Below are positions 37,314-47,493 of a stretch of 64,000 bases of DNA, piece by piece. The position numbers and the translations under genes were made by a program. A model generated the notes under the pieces. That model searched no databases. It saw only the letters and a program-made list of their open reading frames with translations, and was not told where the DNA came from. Within the stretch, counting starts at the first letter, position 1; each line of letters starts with the position of its first letter. The stretch is from Flammeovirga kamogawensis (lineage in GTDB: Bacteria; Bacteroidota; Bacteroidia; Cytophagales; Flammeovirgaceae), in contig NZ_CP076129.1 in the NCBI RefSeq assembly GCF_018736065.1, forward strand, positions 1,537,501 to 1,601,500, given 5' to 3'.

Positions 37314-38222
37314 ATGGAAAGTAAGGTAGAGCAATACAATGCAAATAATATTAATGATTTTCTAAAAACTTTAGGTTTAGAAAACACCAATAATCCCTTA
37401 TTTTATATTTCTAGTTTTAAAGGTGTAGATATTTCTAGTGCACCTGCTATTTCATATAAGCATGATTATTTTGAAATAAATTTGTGTATAGGGTTAGATG
37501 CGAAAATTACTATAGATGATTATGAAGTAAATTCAATTGATTATAATTTAAATTTTATCTCTTCTGGACAGAAATCATCTTGGGATGTAAAGCAAGCTGA
37601 TACTTCTTACATGAGTTACATTGTTCTTTTCTCTCCTGAATTTTTACCGTTTACAAAAAATGTATTTGATGTATTTGAAAATTTTCCATTTTTCAATCAT
37701 TTTACTATTCCAGGCTATAAACTAGATAGAGGACAAATCAATAAGTTTATTTATTATTTTGATTTAATGATTTTCCATTACAAAAAACTAACAAAAGATA
37801 ATCTTGAAATTATTAGAGCATACCTTACGCTATTATTATTCAAAATAAAAGATGAATTGGCTTTTGTAGATAAAGTCAGTTCTATAAAAACCAAAAAAGA
37901 GCTGATGACATTAAAGTTTGAAAATTTGATTAAGTCGACTCCAGAAAAATTTCATCCAATTAAGTTTTATGCAGATAAGTTAGATATAAGCACTGTTTAT
38001 TTATCAGAGTGTGTAAAAGAAGCGACAAATTTAACGGCTAAACAAATTCTTGATGATTACATAATGATAGAGGCAAAATCTTTAGTAGAACAATCTAATT
38101 TAAATTCTTCTCAGATTGCTACAAGATTAGGTTTTATAGATAACTCTAATTTTATAAAATACTTTAAAAGTAAAACTGGGTTTACTCCAATGAAGTATAA
38201 GAAAGAGTTTCTGGCCAAATAG
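37314..38222 (+). CDS. AraC-family transcriptional regulator
   Basis: This is a 302-residue protein. An N-terminal cupin-like sensor (residues about 40-160) precedes two helix-turn-helix motifs at the C-terminus: FYADKLDISTVYLSECVKEA and NSSQIATRLGFIDNSNFIKY, ending FTPMKYKKEF. It is divergent from the amidinotransferase gene across 212 bp and probably controls that gene in response to a small ligand. The ligand is unknown. Confidence 0.9.
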   Translation: MESKVEQYNANNINDFLKTLGLENTNNPLFYISSFKGVDISSAPAISYKHDYFEINLCIGLDAKITIDDYEVNSIDYNLNFISSGQKSSWDVKQADTSYMSYIVLFSPEFLPFTKNVFDVFENFPFFNHFTIPGYKLDRGQINKFIYYFDLMIFHYKKLTKDNLEIIRAYLTLLLFKIKDELAFVDKVSSIKTKKELMTLKFENLIKSTPEKFHPIKFYADKLDISTVYLSECVKEATNLTAKQILDDYIMIEAKSLVEQSNLNSSQIATRLGFIDNSNFIKYFKSKTGFTPMKYKKEFLAK

Positions 38223-38445
38223 TGAGGTGTAATTATGGCATGCTCTCTTTTAAATCAAATCTTATTTTCTAAGATAATTGATGATACTATTTGATAGTTC
38301 TTAATCAACTTATGATAGAAGTTCTAAACAAATCATTTCATTATTTTAACAACTCTAAATTGGGATAAATTTTTTCATCAAACATTAATAATTTTCGTTC
38401 GAGATTATACAAATTAATCTTTTCGCTAAATAAATTATTTTTGTT

Positions 38446-39411
38446 ATGAAAAAATATATACTTCTCATTTTTGCTTCTTTTCTTATTGCATCTTGCACTA
38501 CTTTAGATAGTGAAACCTTATCATTTAATGCTATTGAGCCATTAGCTAATGATAATAATATCACTTATATAGAACAGGATTATAGTTGTACAACTAATGT
38601 CAATTCAGGTAATTACGTGATATATAATAATAGTCAGGATACAACTTTAAAAATAAATTTTGATAACGTTATTGTCTCTGATGCTGCAATAACTTTAGAA
38701 GGGAATGGTAAAATTCGTTTAATTATTAAGAATACATGTGTTTTCGATAATGATATTTTCACGAGAAATAACAAGAATTATAAAGTTGTTTTAAAGAAAG
38801 ATAGCAGATTGATTATTAACGAGGAATACGATATAACTAATACAGGTGATGATAAGATAATTTATGACGAATCAGATTTGCCAGTAGAGTTAATTTCATT
38901 TGATAGTAAATTAATTAATAATCAAGTACAGTTAAATTGGAGTACAGCAACAGAAATTAATTCCAATAACTTTGAGGTCCAACGATCTATTGATACAAGA
39001 AATTGGACTGTAATTAGTGATATTAAAGCGGCTGGTAATTCGAATACAAAATTAGATTATCAATATATAGATTCAAATTTACCTGTAGCTTCTGTAGTAT
39101 ATTACCGTTTGGTGGAGACAGATTTAGATGGCTTATCTCAAACATTTGGTCCTAATGCTATTTATTTAGAACAAACTGAAAATACTGTAAGTGTTTACCC
39201 AAATCCCGTTAATTATGGCGAGAATATACATATTGTCTCAACGTATGATGATATGGACATTAGAATATTTGATGCATCTGGTAGAACATACGCTGAATTT
39301 GAAACGGAATATAATCATATAGAATTACCGATGACATACGGACAGGGTATATTATTTATTGAGGTGAAAAGTGGTGCTGCTATAACAACTGAAAAAGTTA
39401 TTGTAAGATAA
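38446..39411 (+). CDS. T9SS type A sorting-domain protein with lipoprotein-like signal
   Basis: This is a 321-residue protein. The signal ends LIASC, which fits a lipobox with Cys17. A middle region and a fibronectin-like domain (VELISFDSKLINNQVQLNW to YYRLVETDLDG) precede a T9SS type A C-terminal domain: VSVYPNPVNYGENIHI, IRIFDASGRTY, LFIEVKSG, TTEKVIVR. Such proteins cross the outer membrane by T9SS and are attached or released. A lipobox with this tail is unusual. The same fibronectin-like module is in the proteins at 46201 and 47762. Confidence 0.8.
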   Translation: MKKYILLIFASFLIASCTTLDSETLSFNAIEPLANDNNITYIEQDYSCTTNVNSGNYVIYNNSQDTTLKINFDNVIVSDAAITLEGNGKIRLIIKNTCVFDNDIFTRNNKNYKVVLKKDSRLIINEEYDITNTGDDKIIYDESDLPVELISFDSKLINNQVQLNWSTATEINSNNFEVQRSIDTRNWTVISDIKAAGNSNTKLDYQYIDSNLPVASVVYYRLVETDLDGLSQTFGPNAIYLEQTENTVSVYPNPVNYGENIHIVSTYDDMDIRIFDASGRTYAEFETEYNHIELPMTYGQGILFIEVKSGAAITTEKVIVR

Positions 39412-39933
39412 AATCCCTTTTAAATGAAAGTGACTGCCTAAAAATTAGGCAGTCACATGAGAAAATAGTTCGAAGAAAGAACCTTCAGTTTCTTTCATTC
39501 GGGTTGATAGTTATCTGTTCATTAAACCCCTTGACAATGAAGGCTATGCAATACACATTCTTCACTCAGAAATACTCCGTAGAGTAATGAGGTTTACTAC
39601 ACTTTATGATATGCTACTACTACTTTTTTTAACTTATTATTTCATGATCAATCTTACTTTATTTCTGTAAGACAATCTATATATTTTATACCCTCTAATT
39701 TGAGGATAACGGGAAACTGTTTTGATGGAAAATAGAAATACCTAGTTTTATCATTATTAAATTTTTATTTAATGAGAATGTTAATGTGTTTTCAATATAG
39801 AGACCATTAACCCCAAAGGGTTGACATATTTATGATGTTAACGAATGTGATTCTTTAATTTTATCATAAAAATGGCAATCAATGAAAATAGTATTGTGTA
39901 TTTTTGTTAGCACTTTATTATAACAATCAAGCC
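39412..39933. other. intergenic region with a perfect 12-bp hairpin
   Basis: At 39430-39456 GTGACTGCCTAA pairs perfectly with TTAGGCAGTCAC around a 3-nt loop, without a T-run. The following 450 bp contain no supported gene or RNA. I see no clear promoter for the peptidase. Confidence 0.5.
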
Positions 39934-41586
39934 ATGTTTAAACCATTATTAGTAGTACTATTTTTATCAGTTTTGTCATTCAATTCTTTTGGGCAATTAT
40001 TGCAAGGTGATAAAGCATCTTTTACTGAACAAGATACATTAAGGGGTTCTATTACTCCAGAAAGAGAGTGGTGGGATTTAAAGTATTATCATTTATCTAT
40101 TGAAGTTCTTTCTGAATCAAAAAGTATAATAGGCACAAATAAGGTAGAATATACTGTGTTATCTCCATTTCAAGTGATGCAAATTGATTTACAACAACCA
40201 ATGGAAATCACCAAAGTATTGCAAGACGATAAAGAATTAAAGTTTATAAGAAATGGTAATGCTTTTTTTATCACTTTAGATAAACAACAAAATGTTGGAG
40301 AAGTTAACAGTATTGTTATTTATTACAATGGTCAGCCAAGAGAAGCTGTTAATGCACCTTGGGATGGTGGTTTTACATGGAATAAAGATACAAATGGGAA
40401 TGATTTTATAGCTACATCTTGTCAAGGATTAGGAGCAAGTGTATGGTGGCCTGTAAAAGATCATATGTATGATGAGCCTGATTCTATGATGATTTCTGTA
40501 GAAGTACCTAACTTATTAATGGACGTATCTAATGGTCAATTATTAAAGGTTGAAAAGAACAGAAAGAAGAAAACAAAAACCTATCATTGGTTTGTAGATA
40601 ACCCTATCAATAATTATGGTGTAAATGTAAATATTGGAGATTATGCCCATTTTTCTAACAAATACGATGGTGAAAAAGGAGAACTCTCTTTAGAGTATTA
40701 TGTTTTAAAACCAAACTTAGAAAAAGCAAAAAAACAGTTTCAGCAAACAAAAGAAATGTTAGAAGCATTTGAACATTGGTTTGGTCCTTATCCTTTTTAT
40801 GAAGATGGATTTAAATTAGTGGAAGTACCTTATTTAGGAATGGAACATCAGAGTTCTGTAACCTATGGTAATAAGTTTCAAAACGGTTACTTAGGTAAAG
40901 ATTTAAGTGGAACAGGATGGGGATTGAAATTTGATTTTATTATTGTACATGAGGCAGGGCATGAGTGGTTTGCAAACAATATTACAGATAAGGATATTGC
41001 TGACATGTGGATTCATGAAAGTTTCACATCTTATTCTGAATGTTTGTTTGTGGAATACTTTTATGGTAAAGAGGCAGGACAAGAATATGTACGCGGTACA
41101 CGTAGGAGTATTCAAAACGATAAACCAATTATTGGTATATACGGTGTAAATGCAGAAGGTTCTGGAGATATGTATTATAAGGGCTCTAATATGTTAAACA
41201 TGATTAGACAAATTACCAATGATGATGATAAATGGTTATCGACTTTAAGGGGTTTAAATAAAGATTTTTACCATCAAACAGTAGAAACTACGCAGATAGA
41301 AAACTATTTAATTACTCATTTAGGATTTGATGCAGAACCAATTTTCGATCAATATTTAAGAACGAGCCAAGTACCTATTTTAGAATATAAAATTGCTAAA
41401 AATAGATTGTCGTATCGTTTTACTAGTGCAATTTCTACTTTTAAAATGCCTGTAGACATGGTGTTAGGAGAGAAGGTTGAAAGAATGGACGTTACCACTG
41501 AATGGAAATCGGTAGAATTAAAAGAAGATATTCAGGAAATAAAGGTAAACCCTAATTATTATATAGGAATTATGAAAATGCAATAA
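39934..41586 (+). CDS. M1-family metallopeptidase
   Basis: The start at ATG 39934 (MFKPLLVVLFLS) gives a good signal peptide and 550 residues. The gluzincin site is HEAGH at 339-343 with Glu362 nineteen residues later (HESF). The substrate-binding loop reads LGMEHQSS in place of GAMEN. An N-terminal beta domain (residues about 50-230) is typical of M1. The usual long C-terminal helical domain is short. The likely role is an extracytoplasmic aminopeptidase or a related hydrolase. It is monocistronic. Confidence 0.88.
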   Translation: MFKPLLVVLFLSVLSFNSFGQLLQGDKASFTEQDTLRGSITPEREWWDLKYYHLSIEVLSESKSIIGTNKVEYTVLSPFQVMQIDLQQPMEITKVLQDDKELKFIRNGNAFFITLDKQQNVGEVNSIVIYYNGQPREAVNAPWDGGFTWNKDTNGNDFIATSCQGLGASVWWPVKDHMYDEPDSMMISVEVPNLLMDVSNGQLLKVEKNRKKKTKTYHWFVDNPINNYGVNVNIGDYAHFSNKYDGEKGELSLEYYVLKPNLEKAKKQFQQTKEMLEAFEHWFGPYPFYEDGFKLVEVPYLGMEHQSSVTYGNKFQNGYLGKDLSGTGWGLKFDFIIVHEAGHEWFANNITDKDIADMWIHESFTSYSECLFVEYFYGKEAGQEYVRGTRRSIQNDKPIIGIYGVNAEGSGDMYYKGSNMLNMIRQITNDDDKWLSTLRGLNKDFYHQTVETTQIENYLITHLGFDAEPIFDQYLRTSQVPILEYKIAKNRLSYRFTSAISTFKMPVDMVLGEKVERMDVTTEWKSVELKEDIQEIKVNPNYYIGIMKMQ

Positions 41587-41590
41587 AAAA

Positions 41591-41617
41591 GTAGAACGTA
41601 TTTAGGTTACGTTCTAC
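41591..41617 (+). terminator. hairpin directly after the M1 peptidase gene
   Basis: GTAGAACGTA and TACGTTCTAC form a perfect 10-bp stem 4 bp after the stop, without a T-run. A canonical terminator follows 50 bp later. Confidence 0.45.
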
Positions 41618-41665
41618 TCATGTATTATTGTATCAAAGGAATACAAATTAAAAATATAAATCATT

Positions 41666-41699
41666 GAGACTTGTTGTGTTACAGCAGGTCTCTTTTTTA
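41666..41699 (+). terminator. canonical terminator downstream of the M1 peptidase gene
   Basis: GAGACTTGTTGT pairs with ACAGCAGGTCTC (two G-U) and is followed by six T. It overlaps the 3' end of the convergent gene. Confidence 0.8.
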
Positions 41700-42059
41700 T
41701 ATAAATTTATGGTATTCCATAATTTTGTTACTGTTGTCTTTTGTAACAACATAGAGGTACTTTAACTTATTGTTTTTGTCAAAGCCAGTTACATATCGAT
41801 AATCTTTGTTGTATGTTACCGCATATAAGATTTCATTTTTGCTTTCTATTAGGATATCACCGTTTTTAAAGACACATTTTAACTCACGTTGATGGTTATC
41901 TTTGAGTCTTCTATTAATCTTAATTACAGTCTCTTCTGGTGATCCACTATTCAACATTATTTCAGTTGTGTTAGTATCAGCAGATAAAGGCGAAAATTGT
42001 AATGTAAAGGCAATCACAGAAACTATAGAGAACACGAAAAGGGGCGTTAATATCTTCAT
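41697..42059 (-). CDS. secreted hypothetical protein
   Basis: This is a 120-residue protein with a signal peptide (about 5-25, ending LQFSPLSAD). The mature part has beta-hairpin patterns such as NGDILIESKNEILYAVTYNK and YRYVTGFDKNNKLKYLYV. No family is recognised. It is convergent with the M1 peptidase. Confidence 0.6.
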   Translation of the reverse strand: MKILTPLFVFSIVSVIAFTLQFSPLSADTNTTEIMLNSGSPEETVIKINRRLKDNHQRELKCVFKNGDILIESKNEILYAVTYNKDYRYVTGFDKNNKLKYLYVVTKDNSNKIMEYHKFI

Positions 42060-42228
42060 AGCACAATTTTAAATTTTGATATCGTTGGTAAATTGAATGG
42101 TTTCTCAATATATGTTCTAATTAGATTAATTCAAAAAATAATGTGTTTAAATCTATTCAATACTGTGTAATATTAAAAAAGTGCTATGCTTTAATTAGAT
42201 AAATTCAAGTGTGAAATTTATAATTGCA

Positions 42229-42267
42229 CAAAAAAGCGGTGTACCATTCTTAGAATAGTACACCGCT
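42229..42267 (-). terminator. terminator of the TonB-dependent receptor gene
   Basis: AGCGGTGTAC pairs with GTACACCGCT, with extra pairing toward the loop. Six T follow on the minus strand. Confidence 0.88.
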
Positions 42268-42287
42268 GATTTATAGGTTGATATGAA

Positions 42288-44852
42288 CTAGAAGCTCATT
42301 TTTAATCCGATAGAATATGTTCTACCAACACCCATGTAATACCCATTTAGTGTAGTTTGTCCTGTTTCGTTCAAACCACCTTGCTGACCTTGAACAGCAT
42401 AATCAGTATCAAATACATTATTTACTTTAAAGTTAACTAAACCGTTAAAACCAGCCATTGCAAAAGCATAAGATGCACCAACATCAAATAAGTTGTAGTT
42501 TGGTAATTGGTACATGCTTGTATTATTGTAAGCAGGATCATCTAATTTTGTTACATCATAATCAGCATATAATTGACCATAGTAATTCCAGTCACCCATT
42601 AATTTTAACTTTGGTAATACTTCATAAGTAACACCAATAGCAGCTGTAGTTTGTGCAGAATTACCAACTTCAGCACCTTCCATATATACATTTACTTCAT
42701 CTACTGGACGTTGTTGATCATCATAGATTATAACATTTTCTAAATTGTTTAGCCATTTCCAATCACCTATAGAGGCCATACCAGTAACAGTTAATTTTCT
42801 TGTTGGTTGCCAAGCAAAATCTACTTCTATACCTTTGTGTAAGGCATCAACTCCTAATAAGTTTGCAGAGTAAGATTGTCCATCTTCATCAAAAACTGTT
42901 TTGGTAAACGCTTTGTCTTGCCAATAAGTGTAATAACCGTTAACATTTACTTTAAACCCTCTTGTTCTGTAACCATATCCAATTTCACCAGAAGCAATTT
43001 TTTCATTTGTTGCTTGCGTATTGATATCGTTTTTGTAGTTAAGGAATACAGCATTCATAAATGGCTGACGAGAAATATATCCTGCGTTAGCAAATACATT
43101 ATGGTGTTCATCGATGTTATAGTTAGCACCTGTTTTTACAGAACCACCAAAAAAGCTTTGCCAATCAGTTTCATTCGGACCATCGCTATAGTTAAAATAA
43201 TCAATACGTTTGTATGCTTGATGAGAACCAGCAGCAGATAAGAACCACGTTAAATCATTTTTAGAGTATTCAATCTGACCAAATAACCCTTGCCATTGTA
43301 CAATACCATCGTTATAATAACCCATCTTATCACCCACACCTAATTGCTGTGAACCAACAGATTTGTTAGAGTTATCTACATAATAAGGATTACCCATCAA
43401 GTCTTCTACAGTTTGGTAGTGTTCACCTTTATAGTAACGTAAGTCAAGACCACCTGTTAAAGTCCAAGCATCATTGATCTTATGTGTTAAAGTAGATACT
43501 GCACCTGTCCATAAGTGGTTATTGTTTGATGCATAGTACACACTAGAGTTTTCACCGTTTGTTGCATCAAATTGTTGTTGGTTAGCAGCAATAAAGCTAT
43601 CATAATCTATAATACCTTCATAAGTTCTATGGTCATTTACATTTAAACGGTCGTTATATGCAGCGTTTGATGTAATGCCAGTTCCACCACCTTTACCAAC
43701 AGAAACATAAGCAGTAGTTGCTAAATCTGTTCTATCACTAATTGTCCAATACCAGTTAAGCGACATTTGAGGCTTATGATAGAAGTTTTCATTTGTGTTA
43801 AACTCCTGTCCGTTTTTGTAACCCCAATCTGCGTTATATCTTTTACCATACTTGTCGTAATCTTCTTCTTTCAAGTATGTTCTTCTTTGTCCGTGAGTTT
43901 GTGGAGCACCAAATGTTGTGAATGATAAAGTATGTTTATCATTAATTTGTTTTGCAATGTTAAGGAAGTAAGAATATCCTTCAAAAGATGTTCCGTCTAC
44001 ATAACCATTACCAGTAGTTTTAGATAATGAAGTAGAAACAGCCCAACCGTTATCCATTAAACCAGTTGATAAAGATAATCCAGTTTTTAAGTAACCGTCA
44101 TTACCAATACCCATAAATACATTACCACCTTTTTCAGCATCAGTTGCTTTAGTAATAATGTTAATTGTACCACCAACAGATGGAACAGCTAACTTAGAAG
44201 CCCCAAGACCTCTTTGTACTTGCATTGTTTTGGTAACATCATTTAAACCAGCCCAGTTAGACCAGTAAACTTTACCATTCTCCATATCATTAACAGGTAC
44301 ACCGTTAATCATAACGGCAACATTCTCAGAATCGAAACCACGTAAAGAGATACGTGAGTCACCAAATCCACCACCAGCTCCAGATACATAAATACCAGGT
44401 GTTGACTTTAGTACTTGAGGAAACTCTTGGTTACCTACTTTAGTTTCGATATCTTCTGCAGAAATTGTTGCAGCAGCAACAGGAGTTTTACGGTCAACAG
44501 CAATAGAAGCCATAACTTCTACTTCCTGTAAACCAATAGCGTCAGATTCCATAGATACTTCACCTAAATTAATAGTTGAACCATCTAAAGTAACATCTGT
44601 TTTAATTGACTTCATTCCAACGAATGAGATCTGAACTACTTTGTTTCCAGTTTCCTTGGACTCAAAAGAGAAGTTTCCATCAAAGTCTGTTATTGCACCA
44701 GTTGTTGTTCCTTCTATAGAAACATTGGCTCCAATAATAGGCTCTTCTGTAGAAGCATCTAACAAGGTACCTTTGATAATTGATTGTGCAAAAGTTGATC
44801 CTGTTAGAAGGCACATTAGTACCGCTACGAATGAAAATTGTTTTGTAAGCAT
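42288..44852 (-). CDS. TonB-dependent receptor with N-terminal carboxypeptidase-regulatory-like domain
   Basis: This is an 854-residue outer-membrane receptor. A signal peptide (1-22) precedes a CarboxypepD_reg-like domain (SIIKGTLLDASTEEPIIGA, residues 24-105), then a plug (VEVMASIAVDRKTPV, RISLRGFDSENVAVMINGVP, GTINIITK) and a 22-strand barrel ending TYSIGLKMSF. No SusD gene is adjacent, so it is not a standard polysaccharide-utilisation pair. A siderophore or other small ligand is possible but not shown. It has its own terminator. Confidence 0.93.
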   Translation of the reverse strand: MLTKQFSFVAVLMCLLTGSTFAQSIIKGTLLDASTEEPIIGANVSIEGTTTGAITDFDGNFSFESKETGNKVVQISFVGMKSIKTDVTLDGSTINLGEVSMESDAIGLQEVEVMASIAVDRKTPVAAATISAEDIETKVGNQEFPQVLKSTPGIYVSGAGGGFGDSRISLRGFDSENVAVMINGVPVNDMENGKVYWSNWAGLNDVTKTMQVQRGLGASKLAVPSVGGTINIITKATDAEKGGNVFMGIGNDGYLKTGLSLSTGLMDNGWAVSTSLSKTTGNGYVDGTSFEGYSYFLNIAKQINDKHTLSFTTFGAPQTHGQRRTYLKEEDYDKYGKRYNADWGYKNGQEFNTNENFYHKPQMSLNWYWTISDRTDLATTAYVSVGKGGGTGITSNAAYNDRLNVNDHRTYEGIIDYDSFIAANQQQFDATNGENSSVYYASNNNHLWTGAVSTLTHKINDAWTLTGGLDLRYYKGEHYQTVEDLMGNPYYVDNSNKSVGSQQLGVGDKMGYYNDGIVQWQGLFGQIEYSKNDLTWFLSAAGSHQAYKRIDYFNYSDGPNETDWQSFFGGSVKTGANYNIDEHHNVFANAGYISRQPFMNAVFLNYKNDINTQATNEKIASGEIGYGYRTRGFKVNVNGYYTYWQDKAFTKTVFDEDGQSYSANLLGVDALHKGIEVDFAWQPTRKLTVTGMASIGDWKWLNNLENVIIYDDQQRPVDEVNVYMEGAEVGNSAQTTAAIGVTYEVLPKLKLMGDWNYYGQLYADYDVTKLDDPAYNNTSMYQLPNYNLFDVGASYAFAMAGFNGLVNFKVNNVFDTDYAVQGQQGGLNETGQTTLNGYYMGVGRTYSIGLKMSF

Positions 44853-45227
44853 TAAGCTATTAATTAATTGATAAATTTTAATTAGGTTTGATCGTAATTC
44901 AGGTACAAAACAAATGATCTAATGTTAACTAATTGTTTCCTTTTAAAGTTGTTTGATTTAATTGTATTATTTTAATACTTAAATATGAAACCTTTACATT
45001 TTTTGAGATAATTCTGTTAAAATAATTAACCTTTAAGGTGATTTAATGTTAATTAAGAGGTGTATTTTATATACTTATTAATAAATATTAAGAGACGGTA
45101 GAAATATAAATATTTAAAGTAACTTTGTCTTCTTTTCTACTTTGTAAAGTGTAATTTAAGGATTTAAAAATCCACTGTTTTTATCATTTTACAGCATTAA
45201 TACCTTTTTGGTATTGATAGTAAAGTA
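44853..45227. other. 375-bp intergenic region upstream of the TonB receptor
   Basis: It should hold the receptor promoter on the minus strand. I found no clear TAnnTTTG. A weak inverted repeat (AATACC-N5-GGTATT) lies near 45198-45216. No gene is supported. Confidence 0.35.
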
Positions 45228-46067
45228 CTAAATAAACTTTTCTGTTATTTTTAAAGTATCAGATTCAGTAGAATAATGAATACCTTTTGCGTTCATGAAA
45301 GTGTTTTTTTGATTTAGTTGGATAGGCTGACCATAACTATCAGTTGCTATTAAATTTAACGTTATAAATAGACAGCATGATGCAGCATAATCCCAAATGC
45401 TTCCACCACCATTTACTTTCTTTGGAAATTTGAAATAACAACTAGGAGCATTCTCTAACACCCAGATAGCATTCATAGCTGCTCCGCCATGACTAATAAT
45501 TTGAAGGTTATTCCCATATTTTTTGATAAAATCGTTTTTAATTTCCATAAACCTAGGATGCTCAAGGAAACTTCTATCAAACACTAAAGTAAAATGATTT
45601 TGTCTGTTCAACTGAAAAGGAATATCATTTTTAAAAACTCCATCATCTTTAATAGCGTGATAAAGGTTGTTTTCTACTAAATCATAAATTACACCAATTT
45701 GCGGAATACCTTTTTTATCAACTAATGCAATTGAAATACTGTAACCCGAAGTTTGTTCTATAAACGGAAGTGTACCATCTATTGGATCAATACATAAAAA
45801 ATAATCTTTATTAAATCGGCTATTATCATCTGCACTTTCTTCAGTAAGTATTCCTAGATCATATTTTTTAATTTCCGTTTTTAATTCGTTTAAAATAAGT
45901 TCTTGGCTAAGTCTATCTACCTCTGTAACAACTTGAGAGGCTAAATTTTCTCCAGTATTTTTATTTTCTACCTTCAGTTTCTCCTTTGGGTAGTTCTGTA
46001 TTAGCAATGCCGCCTTTATTGTACACTCTTTTATAGAGTAACACAAATCGATAAAATTTATGCTCAT
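45228..46067 (-). CDS. inositol monophosphatase-family phosphatase
   Basis: Starting at 46067 (MSINFIDLC) gives 279 residues; a nine-residue extension is possible. Metal-binding motifs are in order: ILTEESADD, LCIDPIDGTLPFI and GGSIWDYAASCC. The fold fits IMPase/CysQ-type phosphatases, which act on inositol phosphate or 3'-phosphoadenosine 5'-phosphate. There is no adjacent sulfate-assimilation gene to decide between them. Confidence 0.85.
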   Translation of the reverse strand: MSINFIDLCYSIKECTIKAALLIQNYPKEKLKVENKNTGENLASQVVTEVDRLSQELILNELKTEIKKYDLGILTEESADDNSRFNKDYFLCIDPIDGTLPFIEQTSGYSISIALVDKKGIPQIGVIYDLVENNLYHAIKDDGVFKNDIPFQLNRQNHFTLVFDRSFLEHPRFMEIKNDFIKKYGNNLQIISHGGAAMNAIWVLENAPSCYFKFPKKVNGGGSIWDYAASCCLFITLNLIATDSYGQPIQLNQKNTFMNAKGIHYSTESDTLKITEKFI

Positions 46068-46200
46068 TTCTTCAAATTTTAAGTTATAGATCAAATGATA
46101 ACACTATATTTTCAATTCGTATCGCTATTTCATAAAGTGTTTTTCAAAGGTTAAAAGTATAAATATATTCAAGCTTTTAGCAACTAACTACTCTATTTTT

Positions 46201-47493
46201 ATGAAAGCTTATTTTACTCTATTGTTATTCCTTAATTCTGTGCTTTTGTGTTTTTCCGCTGATATCACTTGGATAGGAGCAGATGGTGTGGATGGAAATT
46301 GGAATACTGCATCAAATTGGGACGGAGGAGTACCAAACAGTACTGATAATATTACTATTGATTGTAATTGTGAGATTGATGTAACCTCAGATCTTACAAT
46401 AAATAGCTATTTAAAAGTAAAATCAGGTACAACAATTAATATGAATAATAAAAAGCTATCGATTACAAGTGAAGGAACTGAATTTAGAAATGGAGGAATT
46501 ATTACAGCTATTGCAGAATTTAAATCTGATGTTTCAAATATTGAAATCTATAATTCTGGTGAAATTTCTGCAACAAGGATTCATGGAGGAAAAGATCATA
46601 CAAGTATAATTACAAATTGGAGTGCGGGTGTAATTAAAGTTTCTGGAGAATTTCATTTAGATGGTTTATTAAAAAATTATGGGCTGTTAGAAGTTGATAC
46701 AAAAATGAAAATTCATGGAGGTTATGTTAAAGGTGGAGGTACCATTCAAACACAAACTTTTGATATGTCTGATGAAGATAGTAGAGGTGCAATTTTAGCA
46801 AATCAAGTAATCACTACCAGTGATGGTTGTACCGGTACCAGTGTGACTTTTAATGACGAATCTTTTGAAGATTTTAATAATTCACTACCAGCAGGAGTAA
46901 CAGTTAATGATGATAATGTGTATGTCTGCGGATTTAATAATAATGATGTTGCTCTACCAATAGAACTACATTCGTTTTCTGTTAGGAAAAGTAGTGCACA
47001 AGTTATTATAGAATGGGTAACAGCATCAGAGGAAAATAACTCTCATTTTATTATTGAACGATCTAGTGATGGCCGAAATTGGAAAGATATAGCTAGAGTA
47101 GAGGGCGCTGGAAATTCTAATGTTTTATTAAATTATTCTTTTTCTGACAAAGCACCTTTAGATGGTGTTAGTTATTACCGTTTATTACAAGTAGACTTTG
47201 ATAGAAACTTCGAATACTTTTCTGCTAAATCTATTAAATTTGATTTTGTAGAAGACTTCAACATTATAGCGTATCCAATTCCAACTCAAAATTTTGTGTA
47301 TATTAAATCAAACCAGATTGGATTTTTAAAAAACAGAGTTAATTTATATACATTAAATGGAAAAATAGTTACAACTCAAATTATTATAACACCCTCGTCA
47401 GAAGATATAATTTCTCTCAACATATCCTTTTTACCTAAAGGAATATATATCTGTAAATATTTAAATCAGACTATTAGGGTATTAAAAGAATGA
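46201..47493 (+). CDS. T9SS type A sorting-domain protein, paralog 1
   Basis: This is a 430-residue protein. The signal peptide (1-20, LLCFSAD) is followed by ITWIGADGVDGNWNTASNWD, a motif of beta-helix-type surface proteins that may bind surfaces or sugars. A repetitive beta region runs to about residue 250. A fibronectin-like domain (LHSFSVRKSSAQVIIEWVTA to YYRLLQVDFDRN) and a T9SS type A sorting domain (YPIPTQNFVYIKS to IYICKYLNQTIRVLK) complete it. A 215-bp segment is nearly identical to that of the next gene. Confidence 0.8.
   Translation: MKAYFTLLLFLNSVLLCFSADITWIGADGVDGNWNTASNWDGGVPNSTDNITIDCNCEIDVTSDLTINSYLKVKSGTTINMNNKKLSITSEGTEFRNGGIITAIAEFKSDVSNIEIYNSGEISATRIHGGKDHTSIITNWSAGVIKVSGEFHLDGLLKNYGLLEVDTKMKIHGGYVKGGGTIQTQTFDMSDEDSRGAILANQVITTSDGCTGTSVTFNDESFEDFNNSLPAGVTVNDDNVYVCGFNNNDVALPIELHSFSVRKSSAQVIIEWVTASEENNSHFIIERSSDGRNWKDIARVEGAGNSNVLLNYSFSDKAPLDGVSYYRLLQVDFDRNFEYFSAKSIKFDFVEDFNIIAYPIPTQNFVYIKSNQIGFLKNRVNLYTLNGKIVTTQIIITPSSEDIISLNISFLPKGIYICKYLNQTIRVLKE
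47011..47225 (+). repeat. fibronectin-like module repeat, copy 1
   Basis: This 215-bp stretch differs from 48608-48822 at 7 positions (97% identity), while flanking coding sequence has diverged strongly. Confidence 0.9.

Noticed and set aside
42288-44852. SusC of a polysaccharide-utilisation locus
   Set aside because: No SusD gene or glycosidase cluster is adjacent, and the N-terminal and plug regions fit a general TonB receptor.
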